DNA from: Anaerolineales bacterium UBA3082
GTDB lineage: Bacteria; Chloroflexota; Anaerolineae; UBA7937
Assembly: GCA_002366595.1 (NCBI GenBank)
Contig: DFBK01000084.1
Location: 3,323 to 14,326, forward strand
Length of the DNA: 11,004 nt
Direction of reading: 5' to 3'
Shown: positions 1 through 6,773 of the stretch, piece after piece
Numbering within the stretch: position 1 is the stretch's first letter
Layout of the letters: each line of letters starts with the position of its first letter
Notes under the pieces: generated by a model
Seen by the model: only the letters and a program-made list of their open reading frames with translations
The model's database searches: none
Told to the model about the DNA's origin: nothing
Program-made: the position numbers and the translations under genes

Positions 1-950
1 GCCAGGGTACTCTTACGAATAGAATCCTCACCCAGAGTAGGGCCTACCTCTCGGTGGCTCTCTACCCGCAAGGGGATGGGCAAAGCGCCGTATCGAAGGC
101 GGATGACGATGCTTTCTGCCCCTGCGGGTGTGAAGCCTCCCTCTCGGGTGAGGAGCACCTGGCCTTTAGATATCACATCCTTGATGGTAGCGCAGGAGAC
201 CACCTCCTTGTCTAAAACGATGCACATCACCTGACCCACATTCTTAGCGGTGTAGTCGGCGAAGATCCGTGTCCCTTCCTCATCTAAGGCGAAGGCGATC
301 TGAGTCTGATTGTAGTCGTCAACGGTTAGGTTAGCACTTTTTAGGTTCCGCCCGGTCATGATAGTCTCAAAAACGCGCTCCTCCGGCACGGGAGAGGGGG
401 TGAGAGGCCCGGTAGCGGCTTCAGTTGGAGTGGGGGTGATGGTTGCGGTTAGGGTAGGCGTAGCCTCCGCAGTGGCAGTGGGAGTGGCCTCCACGGGGGG
501 CCCAGCCACCTCCTCCGTAGTCTGAATGAGGCTCCCAGGAGACAGGTAGATGTTTCCGGCGTGGATAAACTCCAAGAGCCCTGTCTTGCCAAAGGCAGCG
601 ATAGCCTCCTCCGGGTTCTTCAGGCCGGGCAACTCTACGATGATCCGCCTCGTCCCCTGCAACTGAATCAAGGGCTCCGAGACCCCAAGCCCGTTAACAC
701 GCTTCTCGATGATAGCCTTAGCATTGGCTACCGCCTGGCGTTCTACAGGCTCATCAGGAGGCACGTCGGCCTCTAAGAGCACCTGCATACCCCCTTGGAG
801 GTCCAGCCCTTGGTGTACCTCTATATCCCGGTCGATCTGGATAGGACCAAGACGGATATGGATACCCGGATTAGTAGGGAGATCAATCCAGATAGCCACA
901 GCGGCCAGAATTATAATGCCTCCAAGCAGGAAAAGGTTCCTTCTGGGCAC
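1..950 (-). CDS. secD: SecD, protein translocase membrane subunit (3' end cut by window edge)
   Basis: SecD works with SecF beside SecYEG, using the proton gradient to help pull exported proteins across the membrane. 316 residues are visible and the C-terminal membrane bundle is missing. Seen: one N-terminal membrane segment (about residues 5-22); the family motif GLDLQGGMQVLLE (48-60); the conserved stretch IIEKRVNGLGVSEP (80-93); and PTLGEDSI (304-311), the family's PxLG.xSI signature. Between the first periplasmic part and the rest lies a low-complexity Thr/Pro/Ala linker (about 150-189), which typical SecD proteins lack. The start is the GTG at 950-948. An in-frame stop lies 33 bases upstream, and AGAGGTGGAG at 967-958 provides a ribosome binding site about 8-10 bases away. 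The gene has its own sigma70-like promoter (983-1011). secF would be expected just beyond the left edge. The family call is secure. Confidence 0.96.
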   Translation of the reverse strand, partial: MPRRNLFLLGGIIILAAVAIWIDLPTNPGIHIRLGPIQIDRDIEVHQGLDLQGGMQVLLEADVPPDEPVERQAVANAKAIIEKRVNGLGVSEPLIQLQGTRRIIVELPGLKNPEEAIAAFGKTGLLEFIHAGNIYLSPGSLIQTTEEVAGPPVEATPTATAEATPTLTATITPTPTEAATGPLTPSPVPEERVFETIMTGRNLKSANLTVDDYNQTQIAFALDEEGTRIFADYTAKNVGQVMCIVLDKEVVSCATIKDVISKGQVLLTREGGFTPAGAESIVIRLRYGALPIPLRVESHREVGPTLGEDSIRKSTL

Positions 951-982
951 TAACTTTCTCCACCTCTGAGATAACGGCCATT

Positions 983-1011
983 ATGATAGACCATCAAACT
1001 CAAACTGTCAA
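983..1011 (-). promoter_or_regulatory. Sigma70-type promoter of secD
   Basis: Reading the minus strand, a perfect -35 box TTGACA (1011-1006) is followed by a 17-base spacer and a -10 box TATCAT (988-983, five of six consensus bases). The predicted transcript start near 976 leaves a leader of about 26 bases that contains the secD ribosome binding site. It sits in the only sizeable non-coding gap of the window, so secD is probably transcribed apart from the sucC-hydA block. No clear terminator for hydA is seen between 1012 and 1232. Confidence 0.75.
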
Positions 1012-1232
1012 ACACGAGCCCCGCCACAACTAGCGGCTTGACCGCTGACTATACCGAGTAGGAGAAGAAGGCATGACAACGGTTTATCGGCAGGCCTCCA
1101 AAATCTCTTCCCCGAGGTGCTCCTTTGAGTAACTTGCCCCAGGGTTATCCTCTTAGCGAGAACAGGCATCACCCCTAAGACATCACGCTGGCTTCGCCTT
1201 CGCGGCTAGGCACAGGTCGGTGGCACCTCTTC

Positions 1233-2609
1233 TTATATCTCTATGCGCTTGCGTTTCAGAAACTGGCCTGCCCCCACCTCACCCACAAACTGGCCCTCTT
1301 TGACGATTATCTTGCCTCTCTGCATGACCAGGACCGGATATCCTCTTACGGTGATGTGGTCATAGGGGCTGTGGTCTACATTCATATGCAGGTTTTCCAC
1401 ACTGAGGCGAACTTCTTTTTGGGGATCGAAGATAACCAGATCCGCGTCCGCCCCTATGGATATGGTACCCTTCTGCGGAGCCAGGCCGAATAGACGGGCC
1501 GGGTTGGTGGAGACCAGCTCTACGAACCTGTTGATGGAGAAACGCCCTTCGTTCACCCCGAAGTGGTAGAGCAAGGGCACCCTTGTCTCTACACCGGGCA
1601 TGCCGCTGGGGATCTTGGAGAAGTCGTCTCTACCCAAATCCTTCTGACCCACAAAGTTGAAGGGGCAATGGTCGGTGCTAACCACCTGCAGATCGCCAGA
1701 GGCTAGGCCTTTCCAAAGGAAGTCAGCATTGCCCTTGTCTCTCAGCGGGGGGGAGATCACATATTTCGCCCCCTCGAAATCGGGCAACTTGTAGTGCTCG
1801 GTGTTGAAGAAGAGATATTGAGGGCAGGTCTCGGCCAGAACAGGCTGCCCCCTGTCCCGGGCCTCCTGCACCTTCTCCAGGGCCTGAGCCGTACTCACAT
1901 GGGCGATATAGATAGGGGCTCCGGCCAGAGCAGCCAAGATGATAGCCCGACCAACGGCCTCGGCCTCTGCTTCGGGAGGGTGACTTCGAGCGTGCCAGAT
2001 CGGCTCCTTCTTGCCCTCAGCCACATGTTTGTTGATAAGGTAATGCAAAAGGTCGCCGTTCTCAGCGTGCACCATGATGAGCGCTCCCAGTTCCTTGGCC
2101 TTGAGGAGGGATTTAAGAAGGGCTTCATCGTCTACCATGTAGGCACCCTTATAAGCCATATAAAGTTTGAAACTGGCAACGCCTTGCTCTACCATTTCGG
2201 CCATCTCTACATTCGTCACTTCCTCGGTCATATCTCCTATGGCCACGTGGAGGCCATAATCGATGGCCGCCTTCCCCTGGGCCCTCTCCATCCGAACCTC
2301 TAGAGCCCGGTGCAGGGTCCCTCCCTTTGCCTGGTCGGCGAAATCTATAAAGGTGGTAGTGCCGCCGCACGCTGCGGCGATGCTCCCAGTCTCGAAATCA
2401 TCGGCGGAAACGGTGCCCATGGCAGGCAACTCGAAGTGGGTGTGGACATCGATGGCTCCGGGGAATACGTAGTTGCCCTGGGCATCGATGGTCTCTACAC
2501 CCCCCAAACCTCGGCCCAGCGCCACGATCTTCCCCTTCTCGATACCTATATCAGCCTGATAGGTCTCTGTAGCCGTAACCACGGTTCCGTTCGTTACCAC
2601 TGTGTCCAT
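1233..2609 (-). CDS. hydA: Dihydropyrimidinase / D-hydantoinase (cyclic amidohydrolase)
   Basis: This 458-residue zinc enzyme of the amidohydrolase superfamily hydrolytically opens cyclic ureides such as dihydrouracil or 5-substituted hydantoins, giving N-carbamoyl amino acids in the cytoplasm. The full set of binuclear-metal ligands can be read: His56 and His58 in DVHTHFELP, the probable carbamylated Lys148 in VASFKLYMAYKG (with substrate-contact Tyr153), His181 in VHAEN, His237 in IAHVST and Asp313 in STDHCPF. TCPQYL (261-266) and the C-terminal composite sandwich strand GADADLVIFDP (386-396) are also typical. I use ATG 2609 rather than the upstream in-frame TTG 2642, because AGGAGG at 2621-2616 lies exactly 6 bases before it; the other ATG at 2612 is only 3 bases away. 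The gene follows sucD by 56 bases and is likely co-transcribed. Substrate cannot be fixed from sequence; phenylhydantoinase-like or allantoinase-like activity remains possible, though the motifs favour dihydropyrimidinase. Confidence 0.93.
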   Translation of the reverse strand: MDTVVTNGTVVTATETYQADIGIEKGKIVALGRGLGGVETIDAQGNYVFPGAIDVHTHFELPAMGTVSADDFETGSIAAACGGTTTFIDFADQAKGGTLHRALEVRMERAQGKAAIDYGLHVAIGDMTEEVTNVEMAEMVEQGVASFKLYMAYKGAYMVDDEALLKSLLKAKELGALIMVHAENGDLLHYLINKHVAEGKKEPIWHARSHPPEAEAEAVGRAIILAALAGAPIYIAHVSTAQALEKVQEARDRGQPVLAETCPQYLFFNTEHYKLPDFEGAKYVISPPLRDKGNADFLWKGLASGDLQVVSTDHCPFNFVGQKDLGRDDFSKIPSGMPGVETRVPLLYHFGVNEGRFSINRFVELVSTNPARLFGLAPQKGTISIGADADLVIFDPQKEVRLSVENLHMNVDHSPYDHITVRGYPVLVMQRGKIIVKEGQFVGEVGAGQFLKRKRIEI

Positions 2610-2615
2610 CATGGT

Positions 2616-2621
2616 CCTCCT
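2616..2621 (-). promoter_or_regulatory. Ribosome binding site deciding the hydA start
   Basis: A perfect AGGAGG sits 6 bases before ATG 2609. It would lie inside the coding region if the upstream TTG at 2642 were used, so the shorter 458-residue protein is preferred; that length is also normal for the family. Confidence 0.8.
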
Positions 2622-2665
2622 AACGATGGTGGCTCGCTTCAAGCGGGCACCAAGTATGATAAAGG

Positions 2666-3538
2666 CTACTTTGTAACCGTCTTGGCCACTAACTCCGCCA
2701 CTTCGCTGGGATGGCGCGCCACTGGGAGCCCGACCTCTTCGAAGGCTCGTATCTTCTCCCCCGCTGTGCCCCTCCCCCCGGAGATGATAGCCCCGGCGTG
2801 ACCCATCCGCTTCCCTGGAGGGGCGCTCCGCCCGGCCACAAAGGACACCGCCGGCTTGGTCATATGATGGGTGATGAACTCGGCCGCACGTTCCTCATCG
2901 CTACCCCCTATCTCACCGATGAGGACCACCATCTCTGTGGCTGAATCCGCTTCAAAGAGTCGCAAAATATCTACGAGGTTGGAGCCCAGGATGGGATCGC
3001 CCCCGATTCCCACCACGGTAGATTGGCCCAGGCCGCGCAGGGTCAACTCGTTCACCACCTCATAGGTGAGAGTGCCGCTCCGGGAGACGACGCCCACGCT
3101 CCCCGGCGTATGAATATCTCCAGGCATGATCCCCACCTTGCACTCTCCCGGCGTGATGACCCCTGGAGAGTTGGGCCCGATGAGCCGCACCCCACTAATA
3201 TCCAACTGTCTCTTCACCCGCATCATATCTAGGATGGGGATCCCTTCGGTGATGCAGACGATGAGTGCCACGCCGGAGTCAGCGGCCTCATAGAGGGCGT
3301 CGGGGGCGAAAGGGGCGGGGACATAGATGATAGAGGTATTAGCCCCTGTTATGGCCACCGCTTCCTTCATGGCGTCGAAGACGGGGAGGCCATAAGCCTC
3401 TGCCCCTCCTTTGCCCGGGGTCACCCCCCCTACCACGTTGGTGCCGTAGCCGATCATGCGGCGGGTATGGAATCCGCCCTCTCGCCCGGTTATACCCTGG
3501 ACTAGAAGCCTAGTGTTCTTGTCAACAAGGATGCTCAT
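2666..3538 (-). CDS. sucD: Succinyl-CoA ligase alpha subunit (ADP-forming type)
   Basis: This is the CoA-binding subunit of succinyl-CoA synthetase, which interconverts succinyl-CoA + NDP + Pi and succinate + CoA + NTP in the citric acid cycle. Its 290 residues match the usual length. Seen: MSILVDKNT start; CoA-binding QGITGREGGFHT (14-25); VTPGKGG (39-45); ITEGIP (96-101); GPNSPGVITPGECK (121-134); SRSGTLTYE (152-160); VGIGGDP (176-182); and the phosphohistidine loop KRMGHAGAIISGG with His247. The family's common GPNCPG motif has Ser in place of Cys here, a change found in other members and probably neutral. ATG 3538 lies one base after the HIT stop codon (TGA-G-ATG), and its own ribosome binding site is poor (TTGAG), suggesting translational coupling to the upstream frame. 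Malate-CoA ligase alpha is a related alternative, but nothing here points to it. Confidence 0.96.
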   Translation of the reverse strand: MSILVDKNTRLLVQGITGREGGFHTRRMIGYGTNVVGGVTPGKGGAEAYGLPVFDAMKEAVAITGANTSIIYVPAPFAPDALYEAADSGVALIVCITEGIPILDMMRVKRQLDISGVRLIGPNSPGVITPGECKVGIMPGDIHTPGSVGVVSRSGTLTYEVVNELTLRGLGQSTVVGIGGDPILGSNLVDILRLFEADSATEMVVLIGEIGGSDEERAAEFITHHMTKPAVSFVAGRSAPPGKRMGHAGAIISGGRGTAGEKIRAFEEVGLPVARHPSEVAELVAKTVTK

Positions 3539-3539
3539 C

Positions 3540-3945
3540 TCAAGATAACTGCTCTCTTATCAACTTTGCTGCTTCGCGGATCTCTTCCTCATCCCCACGC
3601 TTTGGTTCCCAGGGCCGTATCAAGCCATCGTCCTTCCAACGGGGGACGATATGAAAATGGAAGTGAAAGACGCTCTGGAAGCCGCCGGGCTCATTGGCCT
3701 GCAAGATATTTAAGCCATGGGGCTCAAATGCTGCCCTCACCGCCCTGGCCACCTTCATGGTAGTCCTAGCCGTGGCCAGAAGGGCTTCCTCTTCGACGGA
3801 AATGCTCCTTGGGTATCACCAGAGTATGGCCTTGAGCAGCAGGGTGTATATCCATGAAAGCCAAGGTCACCTCGTCCTCATAGACTATCTCAGCGGGGGC
3901 ATCGCCCTTTATGATAGCACAGAAAACGCAACCGGTCTCCATCAT
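3540..3945 (-). pseudogene. HIT-family (Hint-like) nucleotide hydrolase, frameshifted
   Basis: HIT proteins hydrolyse nucleoside phosphoramidates or related AMP-linked compounds using a histidine triad. Two frames make one protein. Frame one (from ATG 3945) gives an N-terminal zinc-knuckle-like CVFC pair, EIVYEDEVTLAFMDIHPAAQGH and VIPKEHF, ending near residue 49. Frame two resumes as VEEEALLATART (from 3797) and carries the triad HFHFHIVPR (His codons at 3665, 3659 and 3653; the middle His is the family's nucleophile), then a charged C-terminal helix. The shift lies at about 3798. The joined product is about 134 residues, near normal, but the segment after KEHF looks a few residues shorter than in relatives, so a small deletion of 3n+2 bases fits as well as a single extra base. 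ATG 3945 overlaps the sucC stop by one base (TGATG), with AAAGGGTGG upstream. The gene may be genuinely broken, or this may be a sequencing or assembly error. Confidence 0.85.
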
Positions 3946-5081
3946 CAACCACCCTTTGCCACTTCCACAGCCCTCTGAGCCGCCTCGATAAGTGTAGAGA
4001 CGGTCTCTATATCGGCATGGGCCAAAAGCCTTCTCCCTTCCTTTTCGTTGGTCCCCGCTAGACGGACGACCGTAGGAACTTCAACCCGTACCTGACGGAG
4101 GGCCTCCAAGATTCCTCTGGCTACCTCGTCACAGCGGGTGATGCCCCCGAAGATATTTATGAGCACCGCCTTAACCTTCTCATCGGAGAGGAGGATGCGC
4201 AAAGCCACAGCCACCTGTTCCGCCCTGGCTCCCCCGCCGACATCCAAGAAGTTGGCCGGCTCCCCCCCATAGAGTTTGATCACATCCATGGTGGCCATAG
4301 CCAGGCCCGCGCCGTTGACCAGGCAGCCTATCTCTCCCTCCAGTTTCACGTAACTCAAGCCCTGTCCCCGGGCCTCTCGTTCGCGCAGTTCCTCCTCCGT
4401 TAGATCACGGAGGGCTTCCAAATCTCCGTGCCGGAAGAGGGCGTTATCATCTAGGACCATCTTGGTGTCGATGGCCACTAGCCTCCCCTCTCGGGTGAGG
4501 GCCAGGGGGTTTATCTCTGCCAGTGAGGCATCGCACTCCACGAAAGCCCTATATAGCCCCTGGGCGATGGCTATCCATTCGGCCACCGTCTCCTTTCCCA
4601 GACCGATCTCCAAAGCCAACTGGCGAGCCTGATAATCACGCAGGCTCAAGAAGGGATCGACGGTTATCTTAGCCAGCCTTTCTGGCATAACGCGGGCTAC
4701 CTCCTCGATCTCCACACCCCCCTCCGAAGAGGCGATCATCACCGGGGCGCAGAGGGCTCGGTCTACCACCACCCCCAGGTACAGTTCCTTTTCGATCTCC
4801 ACAGCCTCCACCACCAAGACCTTTTCCACCGCCAGCCCCTTGATACTCATCTCCAGGATTTGGCTAGCCATCTCCCTCGCCGCTTGGGGGTTAGAGGCAC
4901 TCTTTACGCCCCCTGCCTTCCCCCGCCCCCCTAACAGAACCTGGGCCTTGACCATCACCGGAACGCCGAGGCGGGAGGCGATCTCATAGGCCTCTTGGGA
5001 GGTATAGGCCAACTCGCCTCGCGGCAGAGGTACCCCATAACGAGCGAATATCTCTCTAGCCTGGTATTCATGAAGTTTCAA
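3945..5081 (-). CDS. sucC: Succinyl-CoA ligase beta subunit (ADP-forming type)
   Basis: This is the nucleotide- and succinate-binding partner of SucD. It has 378 residues, close to the usual 380-390. The ATP-grasp domain comes first: MKLHEYQAREIF (1-12), KAQVLLGGRGKAGGVK (45-60), EKELYLGVVVDR (97-108), the metal-site strand AEINPLAL (188-195) and DTKMVLDDNALFRH (205-218). The C-terminal CoA-ligase domain follows: NGAGLAMATMDVIKLYGG (256-273), FLDVGGGA (278-285), INIFGGITRCDEVA (309-321, binding the alpha-subunit phosphohistidine) and VVRLAGTNEKEG (338-349). The start is TTG 5081: it produces the conserved family N-terminus and is preceded by AAAGGGGTGAT, a near-perfect match to the 16S tail. 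The stop overlaps the HIT start by one base. The unit sucC-HIT-sucD is unusual, because sucC and sucD normally lie side by side. Confidence 0.97.
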   Translation of the reverse strand: MKLHEYQAREIFARYGVPLPRGELAYTSQEAYEIASRLGVPVMVKAQVLLGGRGKAGGVKSASNPQAAREMASQILEMSIKGLAVEKVLVVEAVEIEKELYLGVVVDRALCAPVMIASSEGGVEIEEVARVMPERLAKITVDPFLSLRDYQARQLALEIGLGKETVAEWIAIAQGLYRAFVECDASLAEINPLALTREGRLVAIDTKMVLDDNALFRHGDLEALRDLTEEELREREARGQGLSYVKLEGEIGCLVNGAGLAMATMDVIKLYGGEPANFLDVGGGARAEQVAVALRILLSDEKVKAVLINIFGGITRCDEVARGILEALRQVRVEVPTVVRLAGTNEKEGRRLLAHADIETVSTLIEAAQRAVEVAKGG

Positions 5082-5084
5082 GGG

Positions 5085-5095
5085 ATCACCCCTTT
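5085..5095 (-). promoter_or_regulatory. Ribosome binding site supporting the TTG start of sucC
   Basis: AAAGGGGTGAT (5095-5085) is followed by three bases and TTG 5081; its G-run ends 7 bases before the start. Complementarity to the 16S 3' tail runs through GGTGAT, and this explains how a TTG start could still be well used. Confidence 0.7.
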
Positions 5096-5108
5096 AGATA
5101 TGATCTAA
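5094..5108. repeat. Short dyad just upstream of sucC
   Basis: TTAGAT-ATG-ATCTAA is a perfect 6-base inverted repeat with a 3-base centre, 12 bases before the sucC start and touching its ribosome binding site. It could be a small operator or a leader hairpin. It also contains the stop codon of the remnant reading frame at 5107-5105, so the symmetry may be chance. No strong promoter is evident nearby; TATATA at 5139-5134 is a possible -10 box without a recognisable -35. Confidence 0.3.
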
Positions 5109-5271
5109 GATTGGAGAGGAAGTCGATAGGTCATATATAGCCGGTCTGGGCTATCACGCACTTCCTCGCAGGCACTTGAACCCCAGTCGCCGCTAACCCA
5201 CTCGGCAGGGTTCCGCTCTATACGCCAGACCTTTCATACTCAAGGAAGCAAACCTCCATGTCGTGCGTTCC
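5105..5271 (-). pseudogene. Probable broken coding remnant between the GT39 gene and sucC
   Basis: This stretch should be intergenic, yet it reads like protein. In the frame of the GT39 gene, directly after its TAG stop (5274-5272), it continues GTHDMEVCFLEYE. Restoring one A in the run at 5234-5232 joins this to an open frame of 42 codons (5233-5108, TAG at 5107-5105) beginning KVWRIERNPAEWVSGDWG and ending DRLYMTYRLPLQS. That is a natural-looking composition with aromatic and charged residues. Either the GT39 protein once had a C-terminal tail about 55 residues longer, lost through an in-frame stop and a 1-base deletion, or this is the end of another gene. I do not recognise a domain. A 6-base inverted repeat here (ATAGCC/GGCTAT, 5137-5154) has no T-run and is a poor terminator. 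Confidence 0.45.
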
Positions 5272-6675
5272 CTAGGGAGGGTCCTCATATACAAACCCAT
5301 AATCTCCCCTCATCTCGTGCCACTCTCTAACGTTGAATCCTCCCGCTCCCCTTCTGGCGGCTTCGATTTGCAGCCCCTGCCAGGTCTCGAACTCCTCTAC
5401 TTCCACGGCGGGTTGCCGCTCCTTGGCTGCAGTCGGCGATTCCATCCAGCCCACGTACGCCCAGAGGTTGATGGCCACCGCTACTGACACGACAACTGCA
5501 ACAAGGCCCATCACTGCACGCCTGTGTCGTCTGCCCCAATAGAGAATCCGATCTATGCCTAGTGCGATGAACAGGTAGAGAAAGGGCGCCACGCCAATCG
5601 CTCGCGCTCCGTCAGGCGTGCCACTGCTCAAGATCTGAATGGGAAAAAGGAGGACCACTAGAAAGCACCACCAGAGAGCAGTCCTCTTCCACATGAATAG
5701 GCTTACCACAAGACCGACCCAGTATAGTACGCTCGATAGGGGATCGAGAAAAGCCCACCCCAGCCGAAGGTATTTCTGATTCAAACCATATGCGTTCACC
5801 CTCGGGTCCATCAAGAAAAACGATCGGAGCGTTCGTTCGACTTGGTGGAGGAGAATCTGCGTAGTACTCGTGTCACCGAGGTAGGGCCGCTCTATATTCC
5901 ATATCCAGAGCAACCGAACCCGAGTATTGAAGTATTCCCAGCGCTTCCAGATGATCCTTGTCTGAGGCAAGAATAGTATCATAGCCGTGAGTAGGATGAT
6001 CGCGTAGCCTTTCAAGATCTGCTTCCTGTCATGTGGATTGAGGAATAAGGCAAGTGGCAAATAACCGAGGATAGCTAGGATGATCGGTCTGCCGGCTAAA
6101 TGGCCATAGAGCCCCAAAGAAGCGAAAACGCCGGTAGAAACGTAAAAGCGCCAGTTCTTTTGCCGGGTCGCCAAATCCAGGAATAATGCCGCGCCCATGG
6201 TAAAAAGGCTCACTTGAATGTTGTCCCAAGCGTTGCGGGAGAAATGCAGGTACCATAGTCCGCTAGACAGCAGAAGTGCACCCCATAGGCTTGCAAACTC
6301 CGAAAGGTCGCGACGGGCGAAGAGATAGAAGACGATGACAGCACCGACGCTCAGCACGACACTGGCCATGCGCATCCCGACGATGGACAATCCAAAGATT
6401 CGCATAAACAGGGAGATTACGTAGACCGAAAACGCCGGGGCAGGCTTCCAGTCAAGGTCAAAGAACCCAGGGCCCTTGCCCATAAGGATGCGATAAACGA
6501 CTCGCAGATTGTCCGCTTCATCTGGGGAGACGTTGGGTGGTATCGTCGAAAGAGAAACAAGTCGTATGGTCAACGCGAAAACCGAAAGTAGAAGGAGTGA
6601 TAAGAGGAGGTGAAGTTTCTTGTCTAGTTTCGCCATCGACTCTCCCGCCCGGTTCGAGGATGCCAATTCGCTCAT
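5272..6675 (-). CDS. GT39 / ArnT-PMT-like membrane glycosyltransferase
   Basis: The protein is a polytopic GT-C fold glycosyltransferase of 467 residues, expected to transfer a sugar from a polyprenyl-phosphate donor to an acceptor on the outer face of the membrane. After a charged N-terminus there is a membrane segment (about 21-42). The first external loop carries the family's acidic pair in SPDEADN (Asp52-Glu53, the likely catalytic/metal site). DWKPAPAFSVY (75-85) and WYLHFSRNAWDN (141-152) follow, and about 11-12 membrane segments run to residue 407. A soluble tail of about 60 residues (408-467) ends at GDYGFVYEDPP. The ATG at 6675 has AGGGAG about 9 bases upstream; an internal ATG at 6636 with GGGAGA is the alternative. 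The gene lies 98 bases after the flippase-like gene, less tightly linked than the upstream pair. Donor and acceptor are unknown. Sequence past the stop still looks coding, so the tail may be truncated. Confidence 0.88.
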   Translation of the reverse strand: MSELASSNRAGESMAKLDKKLHLLLSLLLLSVFALTIRLVSLSTIPPNVSPDEADNLRVVYRILMGKGPGFFDLDWKPAPAFSVYVISLFMRIFGLSIVGMRMASVVLSVGAVIVFYLFARRDLSEFASLWGALLLSSGLWYLHFSRNAWDNIQVSLFTMGAALFLDLATRQKNWRFYVSTGVFASLGLYGHLAGRPIILAILGYLPLALFLNPHDRKQILKGYAIILLTAMILFLPQTRIIWKRWEYFNTRVRLLWIWNIERPYLGDTSTTQILLHQVERTLRSFFLMDPRVNAYGLNQKYLRLGWAFLDPLSSVLYWVGLVVSLFMWKRTALWWCFLVVLLFPIQILSSGTPDGARAIGVAPFLYLFIALGIDRILYWGRRHRRAVMGLVAVVVSVAVAINLWAYVGWMESPTAAKERQPAVEVEEFETWQGLQIEAARRGAGGFNVREWHEMRGDYGFVYEDPP

Positions 6676-6773
6676 GAGAGTGTCTCCCTGTGATTTCCCG
6701 CCTCTAAGCCAGTACTCCCGGGGCCTCGAAACGTGCTCTCATCGGCTAGACTCCTGAACCGCCGTGGCTGTAT

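Noticed and set aside
1026..1048. AGCGG / CCGCT hairpin between hydA and secD as a terminator
   Set aside because: A 5-base stem without a following T-run on either strand is not enough.
1008..1169. Possible 53-codon minus-strand gene (ATG 1169 to TGA 1008) with a hydrophobic stretch SCLLLLLGIVSG
   Set aside because: Its ribosome binding site would be only 2 bases from the ATG, the rest has random-looking composition, and its end overlaps the secD -35 box. I see no family resemblance.
1794..2303. Plus-strand open frame of 169 codons opposite the hydantoinase
   Set aside because: It lies wholly within a gene whose metal ligands are intact on the other strand; no independent signal.
3694..3978. 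Plus-strand open frame of 94 codons across the HIT region
   Set aside because: It spans the HIT gene antisense, and both HIT halves have strong family motifs on the minus strand.
5137..5154. Inverted repeat ATAGCC / GGCTAT as a terminator behind the GT39 gene
   Set aside because: The stem is only 6 bases with no T-run after it, and the sequence is better explained as part of the remnant reading frame.
5155..5230. tRNA-like look (a GGGTTCAAGT segment on the minus strand)
   Set aside because: No matching T-stem, no 7-base acceptor stem and no anticodon arm can be formed around it.
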